A stretch of 64,000 nt of DNA from Sitta carolinensis (taxonomy: Eukaryota > Chordata > Aves > Passeriformes > Sittidae): positions 12,405,859-12,469,858 of the forward strand of contig CM063287.1 in assembly GCA_032173965.1 (NCBI GenBank), written 5' to 3'. The stretch's first letter is position 1, and the number at the start of each line of letters is the position of its first letter. Below, in pieces: positions 1-13,543 of this stretch. Position numbers and translations under genes: made by a program. The notes beneath the pieces are model-generated. The model made no database searches. It saw nothing but the letters and a program-made list of their open reading frames with translations, and had not been told where the DNA came from.

Positions 1-498
1 TTACTGTATCTTTACTGATGGTAAAATAGCAACATATCCCCTACCCTCATGATCTTTTCTATGGGCTCATCTTTAAAATATCTCAACCATGTGTAATATT
101 AATTTTTGTTACTGCTGTCACGATAAGATAAAATGAATGCTATCATTCCTAACTTACAGATGAAGACCTGAGAAAAGCAGTTATTTATTCTAAAGCCGTT
201 CCTGGTTCTGACAATCTATTTTCATGCATACCGGAATAGGATTTTTTTCAGAGGACTTAATGTTGTGTAGCATTTCATGGGTTAACAGAATAAATAAAAT
301 CTGAACTTTACACCACAATATGTTGAATTCTAGATGAAAATAGCCCATATTTTTAAATCAGTCACTTGGACAGAATCAATCAGCAGATGTAAAGGATTAG
401 AAAAAGTCACTTAATATGCCTACACTTGGAAATGCTCTAAGTGAGGTTTATAGAATTTCTAAGATTCAAGGGGGAAGAGTTTTATAGAGAAAAATCAG

Positions 499-518
499 AA
501 AAAAAAAAAAAAAAAAAA
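499..518. repeat. Poly-A tract (20 A)
   Basis: Uninterrupted run of 20 A. No retroposed sequence is recognised before it. Confidence 0.9.
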
Positions 519-867
519 CAACAAACAATGGAGGAATCACCTAAATGCCTATTTCCCCAGCTGGAGTGTAGCATCTTACTTTTACATTTTCGTTCCAGGA
601 TAATAACTGTCACACCACATTATGCTTTGCAAATGCTTTCAAGAATAGTTGCCACTTTGTCAAAGCACAAAACCTTTAGAAAACACTATTTTAATGAAAA
701 AACTATTTTTCTTCCCCTAACTCCAAACAGCAATGGATTTAGTCTTTATTCTGGTTCTGATAAGAAGCATTATGAAATCAGCCCCTCCAATGCCATTTTT
801 ACAGTGACACCCAAGTTGTTATATCCTCTGTTACAGAGTGATGTTTAAATGGGTTTTCAGAGAAATT

Positions 868-888
868 AAAAAAAAAAAAAAAAAAAAA
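868..888. repeat. Poly-A tract (21 A)
   Basis: Uninterrupted run of 21 A, 350 bases downstream of a similar tract. The DNA between them is not recognised as a retroelement. Confidence 0.9.
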
Positions 889-3800
889 GGTATTAATAAC
901 GATAATAAAGGTTTCTGAGGGATTATCATTGGAGAGAGACCCCTGCCAGTCAAAGGGTTCCTTCTTGTTACGGTAGCTATTTTCTTCTTCTACCTCTTCC
1001 TGCTAGATATTTTCCTGCTGGCTGATGCTTAGTTCACAATTTATAGGATTTGGTCTCCTCTGCCTGCAGCTGTTTTGATTCTCCAGAATGCATACACATT
1101 CTTCCCACCCTTTTAACAGCTAAAGTTTGGAGTAAAGAAAGTTAAAATTCTTTGGATAGTTACCATATCTTCCCATGCCTGGTAATTCCTCCAACAAGCT
1201 TGCACTGGATTCCATTAGTGAAGCAGAAGTATCTCTTGACAATCACAAAATACAGTGAACAATATAACTTAGTTTTTTTCCTTAAAACTTCCAGCTTCGA
1301 GTCTCCAGCTAGAGGTTCTGCACCAGAAATATAATGATTTCACCTGCAGTGGCATCAGCAGCAAGCATCAAATGAAAAGAGATTGAAAAAGAGAGTGAGT
1401 GCTTCTATTTCTCATTCTCTTCTGTGCTTGTCATCGTGCTGCCATTTCAGATATTGAGATCACTCAGCCTTGACATGAGCAAAACCTGTCTCTGAGGACA
1501 AGATGGCAAGTGAAGGAGCAGCTTTTAGACTAGAGTCTTTTGAAAACACATTATTGCAGGCAATTGCGAAAATTCAGCATTTGTCTTCCCCAACCTAAAC
1601 ATTTTTCTTCTTACTTCTATCACATAGGTATATGTTCTTCCACCTTGGAAAGGAGAAAGAAAACCAAATTTTGAAGCATTTTTGAGAATATTTGAATAAT
1701 CCAGCTATCACAGTAGAAAAGGTACTGAAGCTGGTGAAAACACCTGTTTCAAAAGCAGTCTGATTTAACATAACCAAATTTTGCTCAAACTGAAAGCCAT
1801 CCCTATACAAAGAAGGAGCTACAGTTTTATATATCAAGAAGCTCTAAATGTATCTTAGGTTTTATTTCCCCTGCACTTTTACTATTTCTTCAAGAATCAT
1901 TTACAGACTGTTAATTGGCATAGTAAAAAAAAAAGAGAAAAGAGAGAAAAAGCATTAAATGGAAAGAGGTTGCACATGTCAGATGAAAATTTGGGAGAAT
2001 GGATCTCTTTTCTTAATTCTGACAGTTTTCCTGGAATCCTAGGTACAATCTTAAATAGCTCAGCTCTCTTACCCATCAATAAAATGGGGAAAATTGTACT
2101 TTTATCTTTGTTTCATTGCCATGCCTTGAAGACAAGTACATCTCAAATTTTAAGTTTCATAGATACTTCAGTAATGGGCAACACAGAAGAATGAAAGATA
2201 GCAGCTTCCTCAAGAAAAATTAAATTTAACAAGTTTATCCAAGGCAAACTCTAAAGCAGCGAATAGACAACAGTCTGACCTGCGTCGGTGGGTGATCTCG
2301 AAGTGTAGAAGCTTCCTAAAAAATACTTTGAAGCAGGAGATCTTTCCTTCCTTAAAGAGCTTCAGCAGGTGCCCTTATGTCCTTTGAATCTTTATCCTTG
2401 GACTGTGCTGCCGAGCGGGTCGTGCTCGGGAGCAGTTTTCTCTTTGCACATCAGGACTGTGTGATGTGTAGCACCAACAAAAACTCAAACGTTTCCTGTA
2501 GCTGCTGTTACCAACCCTCCCTACATCTGAGATGAAGACGAGCAAGTTTCGAGATCACAGGTGCGCACTGCACGTCTGCCATACTGCATAGAGACAATTT
2601 ATTACATCTTAGGTTAACAGGTGGTAAAGGAGAAAGAGCAATAAAGGAAAGTGCAGGGAAACAGAGAGGATTTTTTGTTTTTCTTTTTTTTTACCTCTAC
2701 AGAAATAAATTGATACCTTCTGAAGATCAGAAAGTTTTGAACATTTCTTTGAGACAGAACAAAAATGTCCTACAGGGACATTGAGTGATTTTTATCCAGA
2801 CATGCTGCTTCTGTGTTAAGCTTCATCTGCCAAGGTCCTTGACAGTGTTTTGAGAACATTAGCTATAATGAGATGAGTTTATGAGATCAAGGAAGGACAG
2901 AAGTTCTGAAAAAAGTGCTACCGAAATTTTTGAAATTCTCACTGAGTTAGAGCAACTTTAGTCATTGACTACCCCTTTTTGTTCCTTTTAGATCGCAGTT
3001 GAGTTTTAAATGGAACAGCATGAAGAGGATCACAAAAAAATGTATTTTTCCTGTCAGATTTGTTTGATTTCTTTTTGGTGTCATGTAAGCTTTAGTTGAT
3101 TGTTTCCTTTATCGTTTTACTAGTGATTGTTGACTGAAGAAGGAACTGTATTTATCCTTGTTAGGCTGGTACCAAGCTAGAAATATACTACTGCTGCTGT
3201 CCAGAAAGTTGAACAACAAATAAGATCTTTGTATGACATGGCAGGGCTGGGGTCTTGGGCAATCACAGTCAAAATTTCTTGACATTTGTATCCAGGCTGA
3301 AATCACTGGTTGGTGAATTTGTCTTTAATCTATTTCAGTACCTTCTGTCTCCTGTCAAAGTTAGGTTTGCATGCTGTGTAGATAGAAATGTTTCAGCTAC
3401 CTCTTTGAAATTTCATAATATATTTTCTTTGTGGTATTGGACAAAAACTAGTGGTGGGAGTAGGGAGTTGGGGCAGCTCTTAAAGGCTCAGCTCCCTCGG
3501 GGTCACACACATTTCTGCTCTCCTCTTCATCTGCTGCTAGATGAGCCTGGTAGTTAAAATACCAAGAGAAGAAAGGTTCTGAGACTGATTCCCAGTTCGA
3601 AGTTCATGATTCTCAATAGAGGTAAACATGAAGGCAATGCTAGCAGCAGCAACTTCTGGAGGACAGGCCGTGTGCCAGCTCAGGTGGAGCTGTCTCCTGA
3701 TTTCTTGTTACACGGATGGCAGCACTGTAAACACCCTGCTCCGTGCCAGGCTCACCCGGCGTAGAAAAGGAAGGGATTGCTGGTTTTCCAGTTCAAAAAA

Positions 3801-6800
3801 GAAATGGGATGGGATGGAATGTTTTACAACTCTGTAAACCTTTGAACAATTTACAACTGCACAAGGACAAATAATCAAAATCTCTTGTTTAGTCTCTACT
3901 AAAAAAATTACTAACGATTAAGAGGTTTTCTAGGTAACTTCCTAACATGTCTAAAGACGTTAATTAACAACATAAAATTTCACCCCATTTCAGCTGAATT
4001 TTTTTAGTCTTTCCCTGCATTGCTTCTCAAAGTTGAGATCCTGATGGCCATGTGGAACTGTTCTTTTTTTTTAACTATTGTAACTGTTTTATAACCATTC
4101 TTTTTATAACAATACTTAGATTTTGAAAAATCACAATCGTGAGTTCCTTCAGTCTCCTACATTCTACTCTGAATTCCTTCTGACTTTGTTAAGGTCCTCT
4201 TCCTCTAAGCTTTTATCCTGTTAGCTGTTTTAATGCATGCTCACTGCAGCTTGTTACAGCTTGCTCTGTGCATTGCTCCTGGCTCCTGTTTAAGACTTTA
4301 CCTCAGTCAAGGCTTCATCAGCACAAAGCAAGGTGGAATACTTTAATGTGTAATAGATCTGGTCATTTCGTGCATTTAAGATCATAAAATTCTTCTCACC
4401 TCGTCGCCTTATTTTTCTTCTGTTTTATTTCAGAATTTGAAAACAAAACCTTTGTAAGCTCTGATTTATATTTCCACAGAGCTCATGTTGCCAAGACAAC
4501 TATTATAAATGTTCTCTTTTGGAAAAACCCTTGTAGACATAAGCTTTCCCAGATATACCATTCAAGCTGAAATATTGTAAAATAAATAGTGAATTCACTA
4601 ACATTTTTCCTTACACTGTCCATTTAATTGGCATGGTGGGGTTATTCCCCATTCTGTATTTGCAGTTTGTTATTCTTCATCCTCCTTTGAGTAGTATAAA
4701 GGAAAACAAAATTGTCTTTATGTTTTTTTGAGTTAAAAAGGAGCAGGAAGTGTTTCTGGTCAAATATTTTAGGTAATAGAAATGCATATTCTCTGTGTTG
4801 CTCTGACATCAATTATCAGTATCTTCATAGGGAAAAAAGCGGGGGAGGCTTAACTTCTGGCAGAAATATGTTAGCTGCTAAAGCAACTAAAGAAATTAGC
4901 AAGGTTGTTGTTGGGGATTTTTATCCATTTGTGAATTTTTTTCATGATTTATATTTCACTTTCTCAGTGCTGCATAATGCAAGGTGTCAAGGGGCAACAG
5001 TACTGACCCTGGAGTGATTATACAAATTTGGAAGCTGTAGAAAAGAGAGATATAAGCTACTAGCTTAATTTTACCAATGGAATCAATTAGACCTGTGCTT
5101 CAGTTCATTAGCATTGTCATTGGTCTCTAGTGTTTGTACTTGTTTATGAAAGAACCAAAATCACATCACACGAATACATGGTTACATACCACCGCAGCCA
5201 TACTGAATAATTTAACACTGCACCTCAACTGTTATGTGAACAATCATCAATTTGCATTGTTAGTGTCAGTGAAAACCACAGGGAATAATCCATGTAATAG
5301 TGTGAATAGAACAGCTCTGTTTCCATCTCGAGATGGAGTAGTGTGGTTATTGTACAGATGGTTTTGGATAAATTAAATCAGTAGTTGCACAGCACAATCT
5401 CCTCTTGAGAGGGAGCCTTGGACATTGCACAGACACATAGTGAGGAGTCATGGCTTACAGGGGAGGAAAGAAGTTGAAGAACACTGCAGGCAGTATGAAA
5501 CACTAGAGCAATGCTTTAGAAAGAAATTAAAATTAATAATAATAAGTATTGCATTTTCATACAAACCCAAACTAACCTGCATAAACTCAGCATTTCTGAA
5601 AAAAATTCTGTGTGACTGACTAGTTAGCATCTCCTGAGTGAAGTTGTTTGAGCTGAAATATTTTTACCATTACTCTGTTTTCAATCAAGGTAGGGAGCAC
5701 AGGAAGTATCTACATAAGATTCCAAAGCTTTCTATTTTTGCAAATGGGTTAAAAACACAACTGATAAATGCACAAAGGGCTTTAGTTCCCCTTTTATTTT
5801 TTCTTTTTCACAACAGTTAGTTTCAGAAAGCCATAAAAGAACTTTCAGAAGTAGAATGAGGAACTAGCAGAAGCAGCCATGAACGCATGTAATCCCTTCC
5901 TCCCACCAGCCCTCTGAAGGATACAGAGTACTGAGAGGCTCATTTTTTAAAACTATCATTAGCAATGACTTTTCAAAAAGGCACAAGTCTTTACAGATAT
6001 AGCTGTTCTTGTTCTAAACATGTTTCAGTCATCAGAATTTGGAAGATAAAGGGACATCTAAAAAGCTGTATAATGTAATGACTGATAAAAGATTGTGCAT
6101 CCCCAAGAGCATGTGAACACGGTTAAAACACGATTTTCTTTCTTTTGGAAAAAACACACACCAGTTCTGCATTTATATAAAGTAATCCTTTAAGGTGGGT
6201 AAAAAGAGTTTCTTGGCAACAGAGAGGTCTTTGTGGAGGAATATGTTACTTTCTGAAGAGTTCCATCAACATATTCAAATCTCCTTCCAAGAATCTTCCA
6301 AGAATTAGCATATTTTTTTATAACTCCTTCTCAGATACACTGTGTCACTTGCTCTCACAGTTCCCATTTATAACTGATATCACATGAGCGTCATTAAGAC
6401 ACGGAGCAGAGCCTGAGTTGTTATGACACAGAATCACATATATGGGCACAAACTTTCTTTGGCAAGTAGTTTAGAGATTTTTTTTAATTATTATTTTTAA
6501 GATAGTGTATCTTTGCTAAGTATAACTGCAGTCAAAACTGAAATAAATGGGGGTCCTGGGTCTCATCAAGGTTTAGCTCCATTTCAGATCATCTTGGCAG
6601 AGAGCTGTGGATGCAATTTCCCAGAAAATTGTCAAACACTTTCCCGCCACAGGAAGTAAGAAGCTAGACATCAAATTGCAATTTCTTTCACAGTAACCCA
6701 TACTCTCATTTGTAGGTAAGAACCCACTCTTTATTTCAAGCAGTTTTCTTCAAGCATGGTGGGGAGGGCCCAGATGAGGCTGCTAAGCTTTATGATAGGT

Positions 6801-8190
6801 TTCCACCCCATCTCTGCACATTCATTTGTCATTTGCAAGGTTTACTTGGTAAGCTCTAGGTGTGGTATCTCTTGACCCCTCCTGTTCCCTTCCTGAGGCA
6901 CGTTATGATGAAGATAGTCTTACTGTGGTGCTGTCCTGTGACCTGTGCCATAGGCAAGGAATAGACATTGTGTGACTCTTCCTGAAGTAGGTGTCCCCTG
7001 CATGGTGACCTGAAACCGGGAGTGCTGCTGTGGGTCACACCCTCTGCCTGCCTTCCCATCCCTTCCTTTGGAATCCCGAGGACATTTGTGTGCATCTCAC
7101 ACAAAGAAGCAGCCTGCTTTAAACTCCATAAATGAAATACAGCTATCAACAGAGCTCTGGCAGACTGGAGCTCAGTGTGGGCTCGCTGCCTGGATATTTA
7201 TTTAGCTCCCTGGGCAAGTTTTCCAGCTGAATCTGTCTGCAGCAGATTCTACGTGGCTAGAACCTAGCTGGGTGAATGTATGCATTAACCTGCAGTACAA
7301 GCTTAATGCTTGAAAATGAGCTGCAGGGAATGTAGAACAAGATGACTGGCATGAGCACAGGAGCATTGGGTGCTTTTAGCTAATCCCTTCCTTAAGGTGT
7401 TCTCCAGTAGGTGATTGTGTACCAGCCTTACAAGTTAAAAGTTAAAGAATAACTTTCAATCAAAGTAAAGGGGCTAAAGTAATATGATAGATTGGGGAAT
7501 GATGCAACTTTGGATTTGCTCTGATGATCCTATGGCTCAGCAAATCTGTATTTCTGTCATGTACAGGGTAAGATTCACAGTTTATATCGCCAACAAAATG
7601 TTGAGAACATGAATCATACTAAATCTTGCAACTTCAGACAAAGAAAGAACACACAAAGCAGCCATATTCCAAGAAGAAATAAAGAAATATATAGCTGCCT
7701 ACTACTATCACAAGTATTAAAATATATAATCTCTAATGAAAAAAGCCCAGTGCATCCAAATAAAAAGGGATAATCAATTTGTTGATGGTGGCAGACTCCA
7801 TAAATCTTATGGTGTGGCAGCAGTACAGAGCTGGGTGGCTATTAAATACAGCAAGTTACAAATTATAGTATGCAAGACCTGACCCATACAGTCATTTGAA
7901 TACCAGTGCCAAGGGAAGGGGACAAGCAGCCCTCAGGGCAATTAGGATCTCCCAATGGGCTGCTAATGCAATTGGAATCTTCCTCTTTCCTTCTCTGTGA
8001 TCTTATTTCTTCTCATTTTCTTCAGGCTCAGGTGAAAAGTTCATGTAACATGAGAGAGATTCCTTAGATATACCACACAATGCCTAACTAAGTTAGGAAT
8101 TACAAAATTCTGTATGGCTCTGACAAGTTACTGTCTTGTTGGAGATTTTTCTTCCAGATATTCCAATAGCAATACTCAGGTGCTTTGCTA

Positions 8191-8223
8191 ATGTGTGCAT
8201 GCATATATGCATATATATATGTG
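8191..8223. repeat. Alternating purine-pyrimidine tract
   Basis: Thirty-three bases alternate strictly between purine and pyrimidine (GT, GC and AT steps), including the 14-bp palindrome ATGCATATATGCAT at 8199-8212, followed by a short CA repeat to 8240. Such DNA can adopt left-handed or cruciform structure. Confidence 0.8.
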
Positions 8224-11200
8224 AATATACACACACATACATCAACAGGAAGAATGTGAAGTGGAAGCCAGGGAGGTCAGTGTGAAACCAGTTGTACTGC
8301 TGGTTCTTTCGTTGACTTCACTGAGTACAACATTTCTACAACCTTCTGTCTTCTTAGCTCTGCAGAGACCCAAGAGCGCTACGTATTGCACTAAGGGCAT
8401 GGTTAAAAGCCTTGTTAGGAGATGGCAGAGTGTGAAGAGCTATAGAGTGGTCTCCTTAGCCAGCATAGCTACAGAATCTACCAGCAGGAACATTTGTCAT
8501 TCAGATTTTTGCCACAGTGTAGAAAATGGAAACTTTTATTTTAGTCTGAGTATTACTCTTACAGTAAAGAAGCGGAGTTGAAAAGTGTGTGTCCTTTGGC
8601 AAAGAGTGATTCCCTAGCCTAAAGAAGCTAGGAAAAAAAATATTTAAAAAAAAAAAAAAGATATTTTGTTCACTAATAAATTTTGTGTTTTCTTTTTCAT
8701 CTGCACAGAAGTTTATGAAGAACTAAAATAGCTGTTACACAGAAGTGTAAAGTGCTCTCCAGATTTTGCAGGGCATTGCTGCCTCCCTGCCTTCCTTGGC
8801 CTCAGAATGAAAGGAAGAAAAGAGGAACCTGGTAAGCAGGAACCACGTCAAGGTGAAGATATTGAGTCTGGATACCCTTGGATTCAGTCATGGCTCCCTT
8901 ACCTTGCCTATTCAGAGCTGTGAAAGGGTAAGATCAGAGCTCTACCATTGTGTTTCTTCTCCTCTTTCACTGTTATGTGTGCCTCGGCTTCATCTCCAAA
9001 CTACCCTCAGCTGCAGTGGCTGTGTGACTTATGCCAGGCAGCAAAGAGCCCTCAAAGACAAAGAGAGAGCTTCACCTTGTCTGTGTTTGATCCGGATCCG
9101 CTGATGCAGCACAATCTGCGGGCAGGTCTCCAGAGCCTTTCCCAACAGAGCGTGCAGAGTGGAGCTCAGGCCAGAGAGAGGCTAATAACCAGCAGTGCAG
9201 GAAGCTCTTTGGGCTGCTGCCTCACTTGTGTCTGCCTTTGAACTAGCTTTCAGCCTTGCTACATATTCAGTTATACGAGTGTGACTGGAACATACTGGTG
9301 TGACTGGCAAGGAAGTGGCAGAAGAAAGCTTATTGAAAGTTTGTCCAATTTTTCACACATCAGAGACTGCTGGCAGTGCTGAGGACTAATTATCCATCAG
9401 TGGCCTATGAATGACATAGATTTGCACTACATGGGGTTAAAACTGCACCAGCAGACAGCTCATTTCACATGCTAATAGCCCTTAATATTCTTCTGTCATG
9501 TTTCACAATCCAATTATTCATTTATTTAGCAAATAAAGCTGAAAGGGAAATATGTGTCATAGAGGATCTTAGTTACGGAAGTGGCTTTTATTTTAAAAAT
9601 TGCCCCTTTCTTTTTTTCTTCATTGACAGCTGGTGACACAACTGGTATAAAGTTTAGGAGGGAGGAATCTTACCCCAGCTTGGCATCCTGCCATGACTTC
9701 CTGTGACCTGGCTGTTCTACTCAACCAGGTCCTTCCATAGCCTCTATTTGCAGATTCCCTCCTCTCTTTACTCCACCATGCTGGCAACATTTTGCAGGTG
9801 TTTAAGCACTTTATTTCCTTATGTCAGATTTGATTAAAGTGACACATCAGAGACACTTCCTGCTGTAGTCCTGTCCTATATACCCACCTGTTTTAGGGCA
9901 CTCTATCCTTTAACTGGTCTTTTGTTATATGCATGAGGTCCCAAGAGTGATTTTCTTATTACCAAAGAAGAATCCCTCATTACCTTTCAGCTCATGTCTC
10001 CCTTTTAAAGTACACTATAGCTTTTTTTTATTCAGCTTCACTGCACTGATCTGTAAGCTTGGTCCTCTTTGATAACTGTTCCAGAATAAATCATAGAGGA
10101 AAATAAATTTTCCTCTGTCTGTGACAAGGGAAGGGCAGAAAATTGAAGAAAATTTTCTAGACAGGAAAAAAGCATAGCAGATAAAACTTGAGGAACACCT
10201 TAAAATGAAAACCTGAAGAAAAAAGAACAAGACAATCCTGTTATTTCCTTAAGGTGCAGCCTATAAGCAAAAGGGCAGAGAAATATGTCCTGGCCTAACC
10301 ACAAAATAAATAAAATTCCTTTTCTTCTCCCTATTTTGTCTTATTTTTTTTCACTGAAGAGGAAAAACGCTAAATAAGAAAACTTATATTTCTTTGTTAT
10401 ATAATGATGCATATGAAAAACAAAGGAGTATAATGCAGAGAATAGGAAATAACGTATGAATGTTAGCTTTACAGGACTGAAGGAGAAAAACCCTACAGGC
10501 ATTTGCAAAGCCTCTTGCTAATTACTGTTATTTCTAGCGGGTACTTAGTGCATCCAGAGTATGACCATTGCTTGAATTCTGCTTTTGAATTATTCATCAC
10601 TTTTACTTTCATGCAAAATAACTATTTGCGGTCTTTAAGCCTTTTAATTTTTTTTCATTAAGACATGGAAATTTAGGGAGGACCCTAAGATTTACAGAGA
10701 TGTAACTCTCTTAAAAACCTTGCCTAATCAGAAGGGGGTATGAGAGACAGCAAATAGGACTGTCTGTGACTGTAGCATCGTGATACTTCACAGCCAAAAT
10801 GTTCCAGAAGGTTAAGGGGATACAGAGCCAGGAAAAGTCCTGTTTGCTGAAGGTCTTGCTACAGGACAATGCCAAGCTAGGAAGAGAACACAAGCCCTTG
10901 TAGCTCCATCTCTTACACGTGTGTCTTCCTTGCTTCTGGCCACTGGATAGCTGTTGTTGAACAATGAAATTACTTTTTTTTTTTCTGTATATTCAATTTA
11001 AAGCTGCTGCTGTCAAGATGGAGTGTCAGAACAATGTGAACTCTTACGAAAAACTCTTTGTATGTATTTCAGAAAATGTCTCATTAGCCTTCAAACTTTT
11101 CTTTCTGCCTTTTCATTTTCAAGCTCCACATGGAAATGGTTGTTGGTGTCTCAGAGCCTTCTGGTTTGCAGAAAATGTACCGTCCTTCTCTGTTCACCTA

Positions 11201-13446
11201 GTTTTTGTAGTCTGTTTTCCTAAAGAAAGGCAACTTGCTGTGCTGTTCTTGCCTGTTTCCAGCAATTGCTGCCCCTCTCAAATCACTTTTAAACAGTTGT
11301 CTGATTTCACACTCATTTGGCAGAAATGAAAGAAAAAAAAATCTGTAGGAAAATGAGATTTCTACAGATCAAGGAAAAAAACACTGGCCTAGAAAGAGAG
11401 GGGAGAGTCTGCTAGTGCTCTGGCTGAAGGAGGGACTGTGGGATAAAGCTTTCCTACTCCTGGTACCCAAGGAACTACTCTCCTACCTTCACCCTCCTCC
11501 TGTTATTCCCATTAACTACATTTGGATAGCTTACTAGGGAGAAAGAAAGAACAAATAGTGGATGTGCTTTTCACATGAGCAGTCATTATAAGCACTAGAA
11601 AATACTGCTGCATTCCATGTATGCAGAAGTACAGAGGGGACACCATTTTTCACAAACTTTGACTTTTTTATTTCCATGAAACTGTTTTCAGTAATTCAGA
11701 ACTGAAACATTTTTAGCAGTTTTAAAGCTATTTTATTTCTTTTTATTCATGCTTCTTTTTATGAGGGAGAAAGATTTAAGTAAATAGGAGGAAAAGAAAC
11801 AGGAAAAAACCTCAAAGTCAATGTCGTAGCTTCTGCCATTTCCATTGAAATATTCTCCTCAAAAAGTGTTCCAGTCATTTACAGGAGACCCTCTAGTCAC
11901 ATTATGGTCTGTTTCCTCTCATGGTGCAAGCCATTTAATTTCAGGAGACTTGCTTGGTCAACCAGCTTCTTCCTGAGAAATTACTATTATTAGGAAAGGC
12001 TAAAATTTTTACTTTTCTTCTGAGAAATGAATTGACAAACTCTCTCATGATCTGTCTTGACTATATTGGTTTGTACTTCCAGTTTTTGGTTAAAATATCT
12101 GTCTTTTTCAAATGGGATATATGGTAAAAATCATGATATTTTTTTTTCTGCTCTGAAGCTAATGATGAAGCATCCCTAACATCTGAATATTTTCTAGCAG
12201 AAATGAAATCTAAATCTGTCAGTTAATAATAGCTCTCTCAGGGATTTGAGGCTTTTCAATCCCTTTACACAGTCTTCCCTCGTATTATTTTGTTCTCTTC
12301 TCTTGGCAGGTGTTCTGAGGCTGGGATTTCACTTTTAAGGTACTGTGAATAGTGTCTGTAGAATCTGAATGAGTTTGTTTTGCTCATCTAAAAGGAAAAC
12401 TAAAGGCAGAGAGGCATTCTGTTGTATTTGTTTACTATGAAAGACATGTTTTTTAAGATGATAAGATGTGACGGGGTGTCCATTAGGGCTACCCCTTTTT
12501 AGCCTCCTTTATTGAATGAAAATGTCTAATGATCTGCTGTTTCTGATAGGGGCCTAGAAATCAAATATTACATCTTGGACTATGCACAGAACTCTTTTCA
12601 AACAAGTAGAATGAATAAGCAAATGTGCTCTGGAAAGAGAGAATCATTTACTTTTATTTTCTAGAGGAGGAATGCACTCATACATCCTTGTAAAGATTAA
12701 AGGAAAAACTTGTGGTTTTAAATTAGATCCATTACCTGAGGAACAGAAATCTCTGAGTTTGAAATTGCATTGCACAAAGAGCCCAAACACATCACACAGA
12801 ATACAACCCAAATGTACAAAATGACTGAGAATGATGTTTGCAGCTCTATTTTTTATGATGCAAGAAACCCTGAGAGAGAAAGTTTTTGTTTTGCCTTAGG
12901 GAGCGTATGTAGGCTCAGGGGAGGAGGAGATTGCTAATCACAGCTAACACTGTAATGGCTCCACAGGGTGGTAAGATTACAGCCTTCCCATCTGGAAGAG
13001 CAGGCAGTGCACCAGAGCTGAACTGTCCTGTGCAAGCACGCAGTGAAAACTCCAGCCTGGGCACAACCGTGGCACTCAGTTCCTGCTGCTGCAGACAGAG
13101 AGGAAGCTTTACTGTCTCATCACCTTCTGTGTGAAGATGAGGATTTGTAGTTTTTCCAGAAAAGTGCAGTGCTGGCTGTTAAGACCCCTAGTCAGCTGTC
13201 CCTTTTCCTTTTGGATAGGAGAAGGAATGAGGCCAGTAAGTGAGCGGGCTTTTTTTCTGGTTCAGGATGCAAGCTCACACCCCTGACCTGAAGGGATTTG
13301 GTGATGGGATGTAGAAATTGTAACTCTCAATCATTGCCTCAACTCGGATCTCTTATTTCTGAAGATTTGATATCACTGACTCAGTAGTTTGAAGTCTGAG
13401 GTCCTCTCTGGGATGATGTAGTGTTTAAAGTTTATTTCCTAATGAA

Positions 13447-13543
13447 AGAAATAAAACAAAACCCAGCCAACCAACAAACCAACAACCATCCAACAAAAAA
13501 AATCCCAAACCAAACCAACACAAAAAATAAAACACAAAAAAAG
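13447..13543. repeat. A/C-rich low-complexity stretch
   Basis: About 97 bases with almost only A and C on the + strand, built from irregular CCAACAAA-like words. A similar but shorter stretch is at 50072-50120. No coding potential. Confidence 0.85.
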
